Below are positions 33,604-42,730 of a DNA stretch of 64,000 bases, piece after piece; the stretch's first letter is position 1; each line of letters begins with the position of its first letter. The stretch comes from CAWDVB01 sp963824105 (GTDB lineage: Bacteria; Actinomycetota; Actinomycetes; Propionibacteriales; Nocardioidaceae). The notes beneath the pieces are model-generated. The model was not told the DNA's origin and did no database searches. It saw only the letters and a program-made list of their open reading frames with translations. A program made the translations under genes and the position numbers. The stretch spans positions 310,001 through 374,000 of the forward strand of contig CAWGNN010000011.1 of assembly GCA_963824105.1 (NCBI GenBank). The letters run 5' to 3'.

Positions 33604-34203
33604 TCAGGACAGAGGACCGGTGAGATATCGGTCGATGGTCGGGCCGATAGCGGCGGCGAGCTCCTCGCGTGTGGCCGTGACCATGGGCGGTGCCTTCACG
33701 ATGTGCCGCGTGAACAGCAGGCCGATGACCTGACTCAGGACGAGACCGGTGCGCTTCTGGGTTTCGTCCCCGGCGGCTAGACCTGAGAGTGCCGCCAACA
33801 GTGCGTCCTCCACGCGCGTGCGCAGCAGGTCTGCTGCCCCTTCGTACGAGAGGGCAGTGCGCAGGAGAGCCACCAGACGCTTGAGGGCGTCGGGGTCGGA
33901 CTCGTACAGGGAGAGCACACCGAGGACCAGGTCGGAACCCACCGGGCCGGTCTTCTCAGCGAGTCCGGAGAAGAGAGCCCTCGGGTCTGCTGGCAGTGAG
34001 ATCGCCTCGGACAGCAACCCCTGCTTGTCGCCGAAATAGTGGTAGACGAGCGCGGGGTCGACTTCGGCGCGAGAGGCCACCGCGCGGATGGTCGTCCGGT
34101 CGTAGCCCGACTCGGCGAAGAGCTCGACCGCGGCATCCAGGATCGCCGCCCGGGCGTCCGGACTCCCCGCTGGCCGTCTGCCCCGAGGGGCCTTAGTCGC
34201 CAT
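33604..34203 (-). CDS. TetR-family transcriptional regulator
   Basis: 199 residues. The N-terminal DNA-binding domain reads ARAAILDAAVELFAESGYDR, then TTIRAVASRAEVDPALVYHYFGDKQGLL, the classic TetR helix-turn-helix. The C-terminal ligand domain is TetR_C_7/17-like. Its start overlaps the end of the upstream ABC ATPase gene by 11 bases, so it is the last gene of a four-gene operon (permease, ATPase, ATPase, regulator). It most likely represses the operon through the palindrome at 36977-36990. Confidence 0.9.
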   Translation of the reverse strand: MATKAPRGRRPAGSPDARAAILDAAVELFAESGYDRTTIRAVASRAEVDPALVYHYFGDKQGLLSEAISLPADPRALFSGLAEKTGPVGSDLVLGVLSLYESDPDALKRLVALLRTALSYEGAADLLRTRVEDALLAALSGLAAGDETQKRTGLVLSQVIGLLFTRHIVKAPPMVTATREELAAAIGPTIDRYLTGPLS

Positions 34204-35068
34204 GGGTCGTTACACCTGCCTTGGCCAGTGTCACCATGCGCTCCTCGATGGTTGCGGGCACGGCGGTGAACGTCGCCGGCACGTCATGCCCGGCGAGAAG
34301 GTCGGAGAGCCGGTGAGGGTCGCCGTCTGCCACGCGGATGTCGCGACCGGCCAGGGTGACCGACTCACCCGCGCTCTCGAGGACCGAGAACGCTCTCTTC
34401 CAGTCATCCGTCGCTACCGCGACGGCCGTCGTGTCACCGATGATGTCGGCGACGCTGCCTGCCGCGACGAGGTTCCCACGAGACATCAGCAGGAGCCGGT
34501 CGCACTGATTGGCCTCCTGCATGTAGTGCGTGGTCACCAGCACACCCACTCCCTGCTCTGCTTGGTCTCGGACGGTGTCCCACAGGGCGGAGCGGGCGAG
34601 CACGTCCACCCCCGAGGTCGGCTCGTCGAGAACGAGCACCTGAGGGGACGACGAAAGAGCCGCGATGAAGGCGAGCTGGCGCTGCAGCCCGAGAGAGAGA
34701 TCCGCGACGAGCCGGTCGGACATGCTGGCCAGGGCCTCGGTGAGAGCCGGGGGAGTGGCGCCGTACGCCTGGGAGATGAAGGCGAGATTCTGCTGGACCG
34801 TGAGGTCGCTGTAGAGGCCCAGGTTCTGCGAGACGTAACCGAGGTGGCGGCGCCGAGCCCGGTTGGGTTGGCCCCCCAACAGCTCGACCGAGCCGTTGGT
34901 CACCCGGAGCAGTCCGAGGAGCATCCGGATGAGGGTGGTCTTGCCCGCGCCGTTCGCCCCGAGGAGGCCCACGACCTCGCCGGGCTCGACGTGCATCGAC
35001 AGGTCGTTGACGGCGGTGAAGTCACCGAACCGCTTGGCCACACCGCTGGCCCGGAGAACCGCTGTCAT
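34193..35068 (-). CDS. ABC transporter ATP-binding protein (second ATPase)
   Basis: 291 residues. Walker A GLLGANGAGKTTLIRM, Q-loop VSQNLGLYSDL, signature DLSLGLQRQLAF (a degenerate LSGGQ), Walker B VLVLDEPTSGVDV and the H-loop TTHYMQEANQCD. It is of the DrrA/CcmA/YbhF type used by ABC-2 exporters. The C-terminal 70 residues form the extra domain seen in that group. Its start overlaps the previous ATPase gene by 4 bases. Confidence 0.9.
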   Translation of the reverse strand: MTAVLRASGVAKRFGDFTAVNDLSMHVEPGEVVGLLGANGAGKTTLIRMLLGLLRVTNGSVELLGGQPNRARRRHLGYVSQNLGLYSDLTVQQNLAFISQAYGATPPALTEALASMSDRLVADLSLGLQRQLAFIAALSSSPQVLVLDEPTSGVDVLARSALWDTVRDQAEQGVGVLVTTHYMQEANQCDRLLLMSRGNLVAAGSVADIIGDTTAVAVATDDWKRAFSVLESAGESVTLAGRDIRVADGDPHRLSDLLAGHDVPATFTAVPATIEERMVTLAKAGVTTHGD

Positions 35069-35895
35069 GACGACACGGCCGAGGCGTTGCGTCGCTGCAG
35101 TGACAGCGTGATCACGACGTCCTCGAGGTCCGGGTCCACGACGCGGCCCTGCGGCTGCTGGGCGGCGCCCTCCGGCCAGAACTCATGGAACTGCGCGCCT
35201 CGTCGCCAGGCCCACGCGCGGCGCACCGGCGCGTCGACCTGGGTGACCTGACCGTGGATGGAGCCGAGCACGAGAGCCAGCGAGCCTTGGGTGAGGATCC
35301 GCCCGCGGGAGAGGACGATCAGTTGTTCGGCCCGCTCGGCCTCGTCGAGGTAGGTCGTCGACATCAGCACAGCGGTGCCGCCAGCAGCCGCATTGGCAAC
35401 CAGTCGCCACAACTCCACCCTGCTGACCGGATCCACGCCTGTGCTCGGCTCGTCCAGGACCAGGAGGTCGGGCTCGTGCTGCATCGCCATGCAGAAGCCG
35501 AGCTTGCGGCGCATGCCCCCCGAGAGCTGCGACGCCAGCCGGTCAGCAACGAAGAGCAGGTCGGCGGACTCCAGCAAGGCGGTACGACGCTCGCGCAGGC
35601 GCTCGCCGGAGAGACCGTAGATCCCCCCGACGAAATCCATGTTCTGGTTCACCGACAAGGCGCCCCAGCTTCCCGACGAAGCGGGGAGGTAGCCGATACG
35701 GGCCGCGGGAGGTGCCGACAGGTGCCCGGCCGTCAGGGACTGCTCACCCACGACGGAGCGGAGCAGGGTTGTCTTCCCTGCGCCGTCGCCTCCCACGACC
35801 GCGACGACTGAACCGGAGGCGACTTCGACCGTCACGTCGTCCAGGGCGGTGACGGAGCCGAAGTCGACGGTGGCTCCGGAGACTCCGTAGGTCAT
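35065..35895 (-). CDS. ABC transporter ATP-binding protein (first ATPase)
   Basis: 276 residues. Walker A AVVGGDGAGKTTLLRSV, signature QLSGGMRRKLGF, Walker B LLVLDEPSTGVDP and H-loop MSTTYLDEAERAE, in which the usual switch His is replaced by Tyr. Two consecutive separate ATPases match the two halves of the YbhF exporter ATPase of E. coli, here split into two genes. The ATG overlaps the permease stop by 4 bases. Confidence 0.9.
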   Translation of the reverse strand: MTYGVSGATVDFGSVTALDDVTVEVASGSVVAVVGGDGAGKTTLLRSVVGEQSLTAGHLSAPPAARIGYLPASSGSWGALSVNQNMDFVGGIYGLSGERLRERRTALLESADLLFVADRLASQLSGGMRRKLGFCMAMQHEPDLLVLDEPSTGVDPVSRVELWRLVANAAAGGTAVLMSTTYLDEAERAEQLIVLSRGRILTQGSLALVLGSIHGQVTQVDAPVRRAWAWRRGAQFHEFWPEGAAQQPQGRVVDPDLEDVVITLSLQRRNASAVSS

Positions 35896-36944
35896 GAGCC
35901 GGCCTTCTCGTGCTTGCCCGTGTGATCCTCACCGTGACGGGACGGCGCGAGGTCGCGCCGGAAGCGCAGGGTCGCCCCGGTGAAGACGATCACCGCCATC
36001 CCGAACAGGACGAGAAGCGGCATCCAAAGGGACTGGATCGGGGCGTCGCGCAGCATGACGCCCTGCGAGATCATCGTGAAGTAGGTCAGGGGCAGCAGAT
36101 AGCCGATCCAGCGGACCCCCGCTGCCATGGCGTCGAGCGGGAAGATCATGCCGGACAGAAGGATCTGTGGCAGCAAGAAGAAGAAGGCGAGCTGGATGGC
36201 CTGCCCTGTCGTCTTGGAGACAGTCGAGATGAAGACTCCCAGGCCCAGCACGACGAAGAGGAAGAGGGCTGCCCCGAGCACGAAGAGGAAGGGACTCCCC
36301 TCGAAGGGGACGCTGAAGAGCAGGATCCCCAAGGCCGTAATGACAGCCATGTCGAACGAGGCCAGGACGAAGTAGGGCGTGATCTTGCCCAGGATCACCG
36401 TGCTGGGGCGTATCGGCATCACGGCGAGCTGCTCGAGGGTCCCTGTCTCGCGCTCTCGCACCAGGCCGATGCTGGTCACGATGGTGCCGATGAAGGTCAA
36501 GATGAGACCGATGATTGCTGGGACCATCACCCAGGAGGTCTTCAGATCGGGGTTGAAGAGGACCTCGGTCTGAACCTTGTCGCCCATGCGGTTGAGAGCC
36601 GAGACCGACGACTGGGCAGCGAAAAGGTTCGAGCCGTCGACGAGGGCAAGCAGAGGCTGCTGGTCGGTGAGGACAGCGAGGTCCACCTTGTCCTCACGGA
36701 GCAGGAGCTCGGCGTCGGCTCGGGTCCCGGTGGTCCTCACCTCGGTGGCGTTGAAGAGGGACGGGAGCGCGCTGGCGATGGAGTCGGCGTTGGTGCCGAT
36801 CAACGCGATCTTCAGCTTGTCCACGTGGAAGTTGGCCGCGTAGCCGAAGATCACGAGCAGCAACAGGGGCATGACCACGATCATCGCCAGCGTTCGGTGG
36901 TCGCGGCGGAGCTCGCGGAATTCCTTGAGAATCATGGCTCGCAT
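35892..36944 (-). CDS. ABC-2 type permease (YbhR/YbhS-like)
   Basis: 350 residues. An N-terminal helix (TLAMIVVMPLLLLVIFGYA), a ~150-residue external domain, then five clustered helices. RERETGTLEQLAVMPIRPSTVILGK is the ABC-2 membrane signature, and LSGMIFPLDAMAAGVRWIGYLLPLTYF its late partner. Exports drugs or lipids in related systems. Only one permease is encoded, so it probably works as a homodimer. The ATG at 36944 has no ribosome site and sits where transcription is predicted to begin. Confidence 0.88.
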   Translation of the reverse strand: MRAMILKEFRELRRDHRTLAMIVVMPLLLLVIFGYAANFHVDKLKIALIGTNADSIASALPSLFNATEVRTTGTRADAELLLREDKVDLAVLTDQQPLLALVDGSNLFAAQSSVSALNRMGDKVQTEVLFNPDLKTSWVMVPAIIGLILTFIGTIVTSIGLVRERETGTLEQLAVMPIRPSTVILGKITPYFVLASFDMAVITALGILLFSVPFEGSPFLFVLGAALFLFVVLGLGVFISTVSKTTGQAIQLAFFFLLPQILLSGMIFPLDAMAAGVRWIGYLLPLTYFTMISQGVMLRDAPIQSLWMPLLVLFGMAVIVFTGATLRFRRDLAPSRHGEDHTGKHEKAGS

Positions 36945-36950
36945 GGGGCG

Positions 36951-36993
36951 ACGCTAGTACTCGGCGAGCCTCTAAGTCAACGGGCGTTGAATT
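36951..36993 (-). promoter_or_regulatory. Promoter and TetR-type operator of the ABC exporter operon
   Basis: TCAACG-GG-CGTTGA (36977-36990) is a perfect palindrome with 6-bp arms; AA/TT pairs extend it to 36974-36993. On the minus strand a -35 box TTGACT (36980-36975) overlaps it. An 18-base spacer leads to TAGCGT (36956-36951), which ends 6 bases before the permease ATG. A repressor on the palindrome would block the -35, and the message would be leaderless. The tetR gene of the same operon is the obvious regulator. Confidence 0.65.
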
Positions 36994-37080
36994 CGCTCCC
37001 GGCGATGCCGCCCGAGTGCGCGACGTCTTGGCCGATAAGGTGGGGGCCACAATCTCCCGACCCACTGAAGAGACCTGCCG

Positions 37081-38847
37081 TTGACCACGCTCGCCCTGGC
37101 CCTGCCGAATCGTTTCCGACGCTGGGCCAACGCTCTGCGTACGTCGTCATCGGGTCTTCTGGTCCTCTCGCTTCTCGTCGGGGCGGGCGCCGCGGGCTTC
37201 GCGGTCTTCTTCCGCTGGCTCATCGCCGTCGTGACCACAGTTCTCACCGGGTACGCCGACTACACCGAGCACACCGGCGCGCCGCATCCGGGCTTGACGT
37301 TCCTGGGCGGCTGGTTCGTGCTGTTCACGCCGGTAGTCGCGGGTCTCGTCTACGGCCCGATGGTCCACTTCTTCGCACGTGAGGCTCGCGGACACGGTGT
37401 CCCCGAGGTGATGTACGCCGTGCAGAAGCGGGGCGGACGGATCGCTCCCCAGGTCGCGGTGGTGAAGGCGCTCGCCTCGGGCCTGACCATCGGCGGTGGC
37501 GGCTCGGTCGGCCGTGAGGGACCGATCGTGCAGATCGGCTCCGCCCTGGGCTCGACGTTCGGCGGCTTCCTCCGGGTCACCGAGCCACGGCGCCGGGTGC
37601 TGGTCGCCTGCGGGGCGGCGGGCGGGATCGCGGCCACGTTCAACGCGCCACTGGCGGGAGTCTTCTTCGCGATGGAGCTGATCCTCGCGGACTTCACCGC
37701 CGAGGCCTTCGGCATGGTCGTGCTCGCCTCGGTCACCTCCAGCGTGATCGGCCGGGCGATCCTGGGGGACTCGCCCTTCTTGCAGCTGCCGCACTTCTAC
37801 GTCACGGACTGGCGTGAGTACTTCTTCTTCGCGCTGCTCGGGATCATGGCCGGCGCGATCGGCGTGCTCTTCACCAAGGTGCTGTACTGGTTCGAGGACG
37901 CCGCCGACGCCATCTGGAAATGGCCCGAATGGGCGCGCCCCGCGGTGGGTGGCCTGCTGCTCGGACTGCTCCTGGTGGCGCTGCCCCAGATGTACGGCGT
38001 GGGCTATCCGATTCTGGCCAACGGGGTCGCGGGCAAGTACGCCCTGTGGTTCCTCGCCGTCCTGGTCATCGGCAAGATCGTCGCGACGAGCCTGTCCATC
38101 GCCATCGGCGGCTCCGGCGGCGTCTTCGCACCGAGCCTCTTCATGGGGGCGATGGTCGGTTCCGCCTTCGGAATCATCGCCGCCGACATCTCGCCGAGCA
38201 TCGCTGGTTCTCCGGGCGCTTACGCACTGGTCGGCATGGGCGCGGTGTTCGCTGGCGCGGCCCGGGCCCCGATCACCGCGGTGATCATCATGTTCGAGCT
38301 GACGGGCGAGTACACCATCATCCTGCCCCTGATGACCGCGATCGTGCTCGCAACGATGATCAGCCGCTATCTCAGCCCTAGCACCATCTACACCGCGAAG
38401 CTGCGCCGCCGCGGAGTGATCCTCGGGGAGGATCAGAGCGGCGTGGAACTGCTCGCGCAGACGATCTCGGCTCGGGAGGTGATGCTGCCGGTCCCGACAT
38501 CGATCAAGGAGTCCATGGCGCTGAGCGACATCGCGGTGCTCCTCGCCAGCTCCCGCAACGGAGTGCTCCCGGTCACCAACGAGGACGGTCACTACGTCGG
38601 AATCGTGACCGCTCGGGTCGTCGCGGAAGCCCTCGCCGACGGCCGGCACGACCAGTCGCCCGCATCGCTGGTCCTCGAGAGCGCCGCGACAGTCAAGGCC
38701 GACGCCAAGCTCGGCCAGGTCATCGAGGCGCTCGACCTGACGGGTACGGCGGCGATCCCGGTGCTCGACGAGAAGGGCGACGGGGTCATCGGCTGGGTCG
38801 ACTACGCGCGGACCCTGCGGGCACTTCGCACAAGCCAGACCCAGTGA
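37081..38847 (+). CDS. ClC-family chloride channel/antiporter with CBS domains
   Basis: 588 residues. The membrane domain has the ClC selectivity segments: GGGGSVGREGPIVQIGSALG (with the gating Glu of GREGP), SIAIGGSGGVFAPSLFMGA, and the GMGAVFAGAARAPITAVIIM helix. The C-terminal 130 residues hold two CBS motifs (REVMLPVPTSIKESMAL... and ATVKADAKLGQVIEAL...), which usually bind adenine nucleotides. The TTG at 37081 is taken as start, with GAAGAG upstream; no better ATG/GTG gives the full first helix. It converges with fhs, 6 bp apart. Confidence 0.9.
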   Translation: MTTLALALPNRFRRWANALRTSSSGLLVLSLLVGAGAAGFAVFFRWLIAVVTTVLTGYADYTEHTGAPHPGLTFLGGWFVLFTPVVAGLVYGPMVHFFAREARGHGVPEVMYAVQKRGGRIAPQVAVVKALASGLTIGGGGSVGREGPIVQIGSALGSTFGGFLRVTEPRRRVLVACGAAGGIAATFNAPLAGVFFAMELILADFTAEAFGMVVLASVTSSVIGRAILGDSPFLQLPHFYVTDWREYFFFALLGIMAGAIGVLFTKVLYWFEDAADAIWKWPEWARPAVGGLLLGLLLVALPQMYGVGYPILANGVAGKYALWFLAVLVIGKIVATSLSIAIGGSGGVFAPSLFMGAMVGSAFGIIAADISPSIAGSPGAYALVGMGAVFAGAARAPITAVIIMFELTGEYTIILPLMTAIVLATMISRYLSPSTIYTAKLRRRGVILGEDQSGVELLAQTISAREVMLPVPTSIKESMALSDIAVLLASSRNGVLPVTNEDGHYVGIVTARVVAEALADGRHDQSPASLVLESAATVKADAKLGQVIEALDLTGTAAIPVLDEKGDGVIGWVDYARTLRALRTSQTQ

Positions 38848-38853
38848 CCCGAG

Positions 38854-40545
38854 CTACGACAGGCCGACGATCTCGCCGTCCTGGTCGAGATCGATCCGCT
38901 GCGCTGCTGGATACTTGCCGAGCCCGGGCATTGTCTGCATAGCTCCCGCGATCGGATAGATGAACCCGGCTCCCACAGACGCGCGCACCTCACGGACCGG
39001 CAGGCGCCAGCCGGTCGGCGCTCCGGGCAGCTTGGGGTCCGAGGACAACGACAGGTGCGTCTTGGCAAGGCAGATCGGGAGGTCGCCGAACCCGGAGGCT
39101 TCGAACCGGTCGAGGGCCTTCTCGGCAGCCGGGGAGTAGTCCACGCCGTCGGCGCCGTACACCCGGGTGGCGATAATCTCGATCTTCTCCCGCAACGGGG
39201 CTTCGCTGGGGTAGAGCAAGCGGAACTCGGTCGGCTCGTCGGCGGCCGCGGCCACCTCACGGGCGAGATCGGTCCCACCCGCTCCTCCGTCGGCGACATG
39301 GGTGCTCACCGCCACCCGAACTCCGGCCTCACGGGCGATCTCTCGGATGGCCTCCAGCTCGGACTCCTTGTCGGTCGGGAAGGCGTTGATCGCCACCACC
39401 GGTGACACACCGTGGATGCGGATGTTCTCGATCTGCTTGGCGAGATTCGCGGCACCGCTGCGCACCTCGTCGGGGTTCTCGGCGAACAGCTCCGGGGGAA
39501 GTGGCTTGCCAGGCACGATGTGGTGCTGCCCGGAATGAGCCTTGAGGCCCCGTACGGTCGCCACGAGCACTGCGGCGTCCGGGGACTCTCCCGAGACTCG
39601 GCACTTGAGGTTGAAGAACCTCTCGGCACCCATGTCCGCGCCGAATCCCGCCTCAGTGATCACGAATTCGCTGGTGCGCAAGGCGATCAGGTCGGCCACC
39701 ACCGACGAGACTCCTGTGGCGATGTTTCCGAAGGGCCCCGCATGGACGAGAGCCGGAGTGTTCTCCAGGGTCTGCATGAGGTTCGGCTTGATGGCTTCCT
39801 TCATCATGACCGCCATGGCGCCTGCCGCCTGAATCTGCTCGGCGGTGACGGGCTTCCCGCTGCGGTCGTATCCGACCACCATGCGGCCAAGGCGCTCCCT
39901 GAGGTCGCTCAGCGACCTGGTGAGCGAAAGGACGGCCATGACTTCGGAGGCGGCGGTGATGTCGAACCCGGATTGCCCAGGGATCCCGTCCAGCCGGGTG
40001 CCCAGACCGGTGACGATGCTGCGTAGGGATCGGTCGTTCACGTCGAGCGCGCGCCGCCAGGAGACATCGCGGGTATCCAGATCCAGCTCGTTGCCGTGGA
40101 AGATGTGCGCGTCGACCATCGCCGCCAGGAGATTGTGCGCCGCGGTCACGGCATGGAAGTCGCCGGTGAGATGGAGGTTGAACACCTCCATGGGGACGAC
40201 CTGGCTGTAGCCGCCGCCGGCGGCGCCTCCCTTGATGCCGAACGTCGGCCCCATCGAGGGCTGTCGCAACGTGATCGTGGCGCGTCTGCCGAGGTGCGAG
40301 AAGGCCTGTCCCAGGCCGACCACCGTTGTGGTCTTGCCTTCGCCGAGTGGTGTCGGCGTAATCGCACTCACCACTACGTACTTCGCACGGGGTCGATGAG
40401 CCAGCTGCTCGATGGCCGCCAGGTCGACCTTCATCACGTGTCGGCCGTACGGCTCGACCAGGTCCGGGGTCAGACCCATCTCCTCGGCGACGACAGCGAT
40501 GGGCTTGAGGGACGCGTTCCGTGCGATCTGTAGGTCAGACTCCAT
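38854..40545 (-). CDS. fhs: Formate--tetrahydrofolate ligase
   Basis: 563 residues. It makes 10-formyl-THF from formate, THF and ATP. The P-loop region TPLGEGKTTTVVGLGQAFSH, GGGYSQVVPMEVFNLHLTGD and the C-terminal SVGAGFIYPIAGAMQTMPGL are the two family signatures. Full length. Its start lies inside the 3' end of the upstream histidine kinase gene (11-bp overlap), so it may share that transcript. It supplies one-carbon units, linking to the glycine genes in the window. Confidence 0.96.
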   Translation of the reverse strand: MESDLQIARNASLKPIAVVAEEMGLTPDLVEPYGRHVMKVDLAAIEQLAHRPRAKYVVVSAITPTPLGEGKTTTVVGLGQAFSHLGRRATITLRQPSMGPTFGIKGGAAGGGYSQVVPMEVFNLHLTGDFHAVTAAHNLLAAMVDAHIFHGNELDLDTRDVSWRRALDVNDRSLRSIVTGLGTRLDGIPGQSGFDITAASEVMAVLSLTRSLSDLRERLGRMVVGYDRSGKPVTAEQIQAAGAMAVMMKEAIKPNLMQTLENTPALVHAGPFGNIATGVSSVVADLIALRTSEFVITEAGFGADMGAERFFNLKCRVSGESPDAAVLVATVRGLKAHSGQHHIVPGKPLPPELFAENPDEVRSGAANLAKQIENIRIHGVSPVVAINAFPTDKESELEAIREIAREAGVRVAVSTHVADGGAGGTDLAREVAAAADEPTEFRLLYPSEAPLREKIEIIATRVYGADGVDYSPAAEKALDRFEASGFGDLPICLAKTHLSLSSDPKLPGAPTGWRLPVREVRASVGAGFIYPIAGAMQTMPGLGKYPAAQRIDLDQDGEIVGLS

Positions 40546-42730
40546 ACCCCGACGCTAGCGAAGCGGGCACATCGCCACCAAGGCCGATGGTCATAGCTCC
40601 GGGCCAGCGCGGCAGCTCGATGACGAAGGTGGCCCCGTGGCCGTCGCCGTCGTTGTCCTCGATCCGGATTGTTCCGCCGTGTCGCTCGGCGACCTTGCGA
40701 CAGATCGCCAGGCCGATCCCGGTGCCTGGAGTATCGCGGTTGGCACTTCCCCGCTGGAAGGCTCCGAAGACCGTCGCCTTGTCCGCGTCGGGAATTCCGT
40801 CGCCGTTGTCGGTCACGATGATCCGGACCATGCGGCGTCCGGTTCGGGCGGACACACCAACTACGGCGGAACGATCGTGGGGAACGTACTTCACGGCGTT
40901 GCCCAGAAGATTCGCAAAGAGCTGGCGAAGCCGCGGAAGGTCGCCCTCGATGATCGGGAGCGGATCGAGATCGACCGCGAACGATCGATCGGTGCTGACC
41001 GCGACCTGATCGGCGACCTCCTCCACAAGACGGGTCAGGTCGACTCGCGTAGTCTCGCGCGGACCGCTCGACAGGCTGGAGTACTCCAACAGGTCCGAGA
41101 TCAGATCCTGACCACGCAGGGTCGCTGCCTGGATCCGACCGATCCACTCGCGTCCCTGCTCGTCGATCACCCCGTCCCGGGTCGTCTCGGCCAGCATCTC
41201 GGCAGCCAACCGCACGGCGACGAGCGGATTGCGCAGGTCGTGCGCTGCGATCGCTGCGAACTCGCGGAGGTCGGAGTTCGCCTCGAGCAGCCGTTCCTCA
41301 GCCTCCCGCTTGACGGTGACGTCGCGCGCGAATGCGTAGTAGGCCCGCGAGGGCTCCTCGGTCGCCGGCCACAGGGTCAGGTCCACCCGAATGCGGGTGC
41401 CGTCCTTGCGCACGGAGTCCACGTCCTTGGAGCGGGCCCGGAACGCCTCGATGTTGCCCACGCGGTCAGGGAAGTCCCCGGCCTTCACCCAGTGCTCGAA
41501 CTCCGGAACGATCAGGGCGTGCAGTGGCTTTCCGAGGACCTCGTCGCGGGTCCAGCCGAAGATCGCCTCGGCAGCCGGGTTCCATGCCGTGACGCGGCCG
41601 GCCTCGTCCATGCTGACGAACGCGTCAGGGCTGGTGTCAATGACCTGGCGGAGCACACGTGAGCTCTCGTCGAGTTGCCGGGTCAGTTCGTCGCGGTGGC
41701 TCATCAGCTCCCGGACGGCCTCCAGGGCCTGTTCAGCGCCCGTGCGTTGAACGTCGACTCGGTGGAGTGCCACTGCCTGCCAGGCGACCAGACCGTTGAC
41801 CAGCAGCATTGCCGCGCTGAGCGCAACCGCGAACACCGCGGTGTAGTCGGCACCTGTGCGCCCGATGATCTGGTTGGCTGCGGTGGCGAGGATGAGAAGC
41901 CCGGCGGTGGACGAGGGGAGGACCCTACGGACCAGCGCTCCAGCCTCTCCGGGTGAGGCCAGGACCCTCAATGGCCCCGCGCCGAGTTTCAAGCTGCACA
42001 GCGAGATGGAGAGAAGGACGAGGAGGGCCGCGCTGGCGAACGGCATGTTCTGGTAGAGGCCGATGTTGAAAAGATCCTGGGCGCCCAAGGCGTAAGAGTT
42101 GATGGAGAAGAGGGCGAGTGCCCCGGTGGCCAGCGCGATGGACTGAGCCGTGGCGACAAGCCCGCGCCGGGTGCAGATAGCCGCGACCGAGAGGGCGACC
42201 ACCCCGACGAGGAATCCCAAGGACGGCTTCCCGAACTCCGGGGCGAGAGCCGACCCGTTGAACGGCCAAGGGACGTCGATCCCGAAGCTCGCGCCGACAA
42301 TCAACTCGCCGATCATCACTAGCGAGAACCCGGCCAGGGCGGTCGGCAACAGGTACCACAGCACCCCGAACCATCGGCCCCTCCTGACCTCGAGAGTGCC
42401 CAGCAGCAGCCCCACGGCCAGAACGTCGATCGCCGTCCACGGCTGGAGGGGCGTCGTCCCGGGGATGACCCGAGCGATCGCATCGTGGCCGAAAGCCAAG
42501 TCGATCACGGCGACGAGTGCGAGCCCGGCGGCGGCCAGGCCCAGCGCTCCAGCGATTCGGGCTGCCCGGGCCACCAGATCCTCGCCGGGGCGGACTGCCT
42601 GGGCGGACGCGTACAGGGCAGCGCGCTCGACTGCGGAGTCAACCGGCCACATGTCCCGGTGCATGTCCCGGTGGATGTCCCGGTGCATCCCAATCATCCC
42701 TTCTGACCGGCCGAGGCCGTGAGTGCTCAT
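40535..42730 (-). CDS. Membrane PAS-domain sensor histidine kinase
   Basis: 731 residues from the ATG at 42730. The N-terminus is polar, then about eight hydrophobic segments to residue ~310 form a MASE-like sensor. A PAS domain follows (VIDTSPDAFVSMDEAGRVTAWN). The HisKA phosphoacceptor His is near residue 495 in AAHDLRNPLVAV, and the ATP-binding domain has NLLGNAVKYVP, VTDNGDGIPDADK and GTGIGLAICRKV. No response regulator is encoded next to it, so it is an orphan. Other in-frame starts are TTG 42748 and ATG 42697. The first 30 residues include a repeated HRD(M/I). Confidence 0.85.
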   Translation of the reverse strand: MSTHGLGRSEGMIGMHRDIHRDMHRDMWPVDSAVERAALYASAQAVRPGEDLVARAARIAGALGLAAAGLALVAVIDLAFGHDAIARVIPGTTPLQPWTAIDVLAVGLLLGTLEVRRGRWFGVLWYLLPTALAGFSLVMIGELIVGASFGIDVPWPFNGSALAPEFGKPSLGFLVGVVALSVAAICTRRGLVATAQSIALATGALALFSINSYALGAQDLFNIGLYQNMPFASAALLVLLSISLCSLKLGAGPLRVLASPGEAGALVRRVLPSSTAGLLILATAANQIIGRTGADYTAVFAVALSAAMLLVNGLVAWQAVALHRVDVQRTGAEQALEAVRELMSHRDELTRQLDESSRVLRQVIDTSPDAFVSMDEAGRVTAWNPAAEAIFGWTRDEVLGKPLHALIVPEFEHWVKAGDFPDRVGNIEAFRARSKDVDSVRKDGTRIRVDLTLWPATEEPSRAYYAFARDVTVKREAEERLLEANSDLREFAAIAAHDLRNPLVAVRLAAEMLAETTRDGVIDEQGREWIGRIQAATLRGQDLISDLLEYSSLSSGPRETTRVDLTRLVEEVADQVAVSTDRSFAVDLDPLPIIEGDLPRLRQLFANLLGNAVKYVPHDRSAVVGVSARTGRRMVRIIVTDNGDGIPDADKATVFGAFQRGSANRDTPGTGIGLAICRKVAERHGGTIRIEDNDGDGHGATFVIELPRWPGAMTIGLGGDVPASLASGYGV
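42651..42686. repeat. Three 12-bp tandem repeats at the 5' end of the histidine kinase gene
   Basis: ATGTCCCGGTGC, ATGTCCCGGTGG and ATGTCCCGGTGC stand end to end. On the coding strand they encode the peptide run H-R-D-I/M three times. In-frame units of this kind change length without breaking the protein and could vary the start region, because each unit brings an in-frame ATG. Confidence 0.75.

Noticed and set aside
35910..37382. A 490-residue plus-strand frame over the ABC permease and ClC start.
   Set aside because: Charged low-complexity composition, antisense to a well-defined permease.
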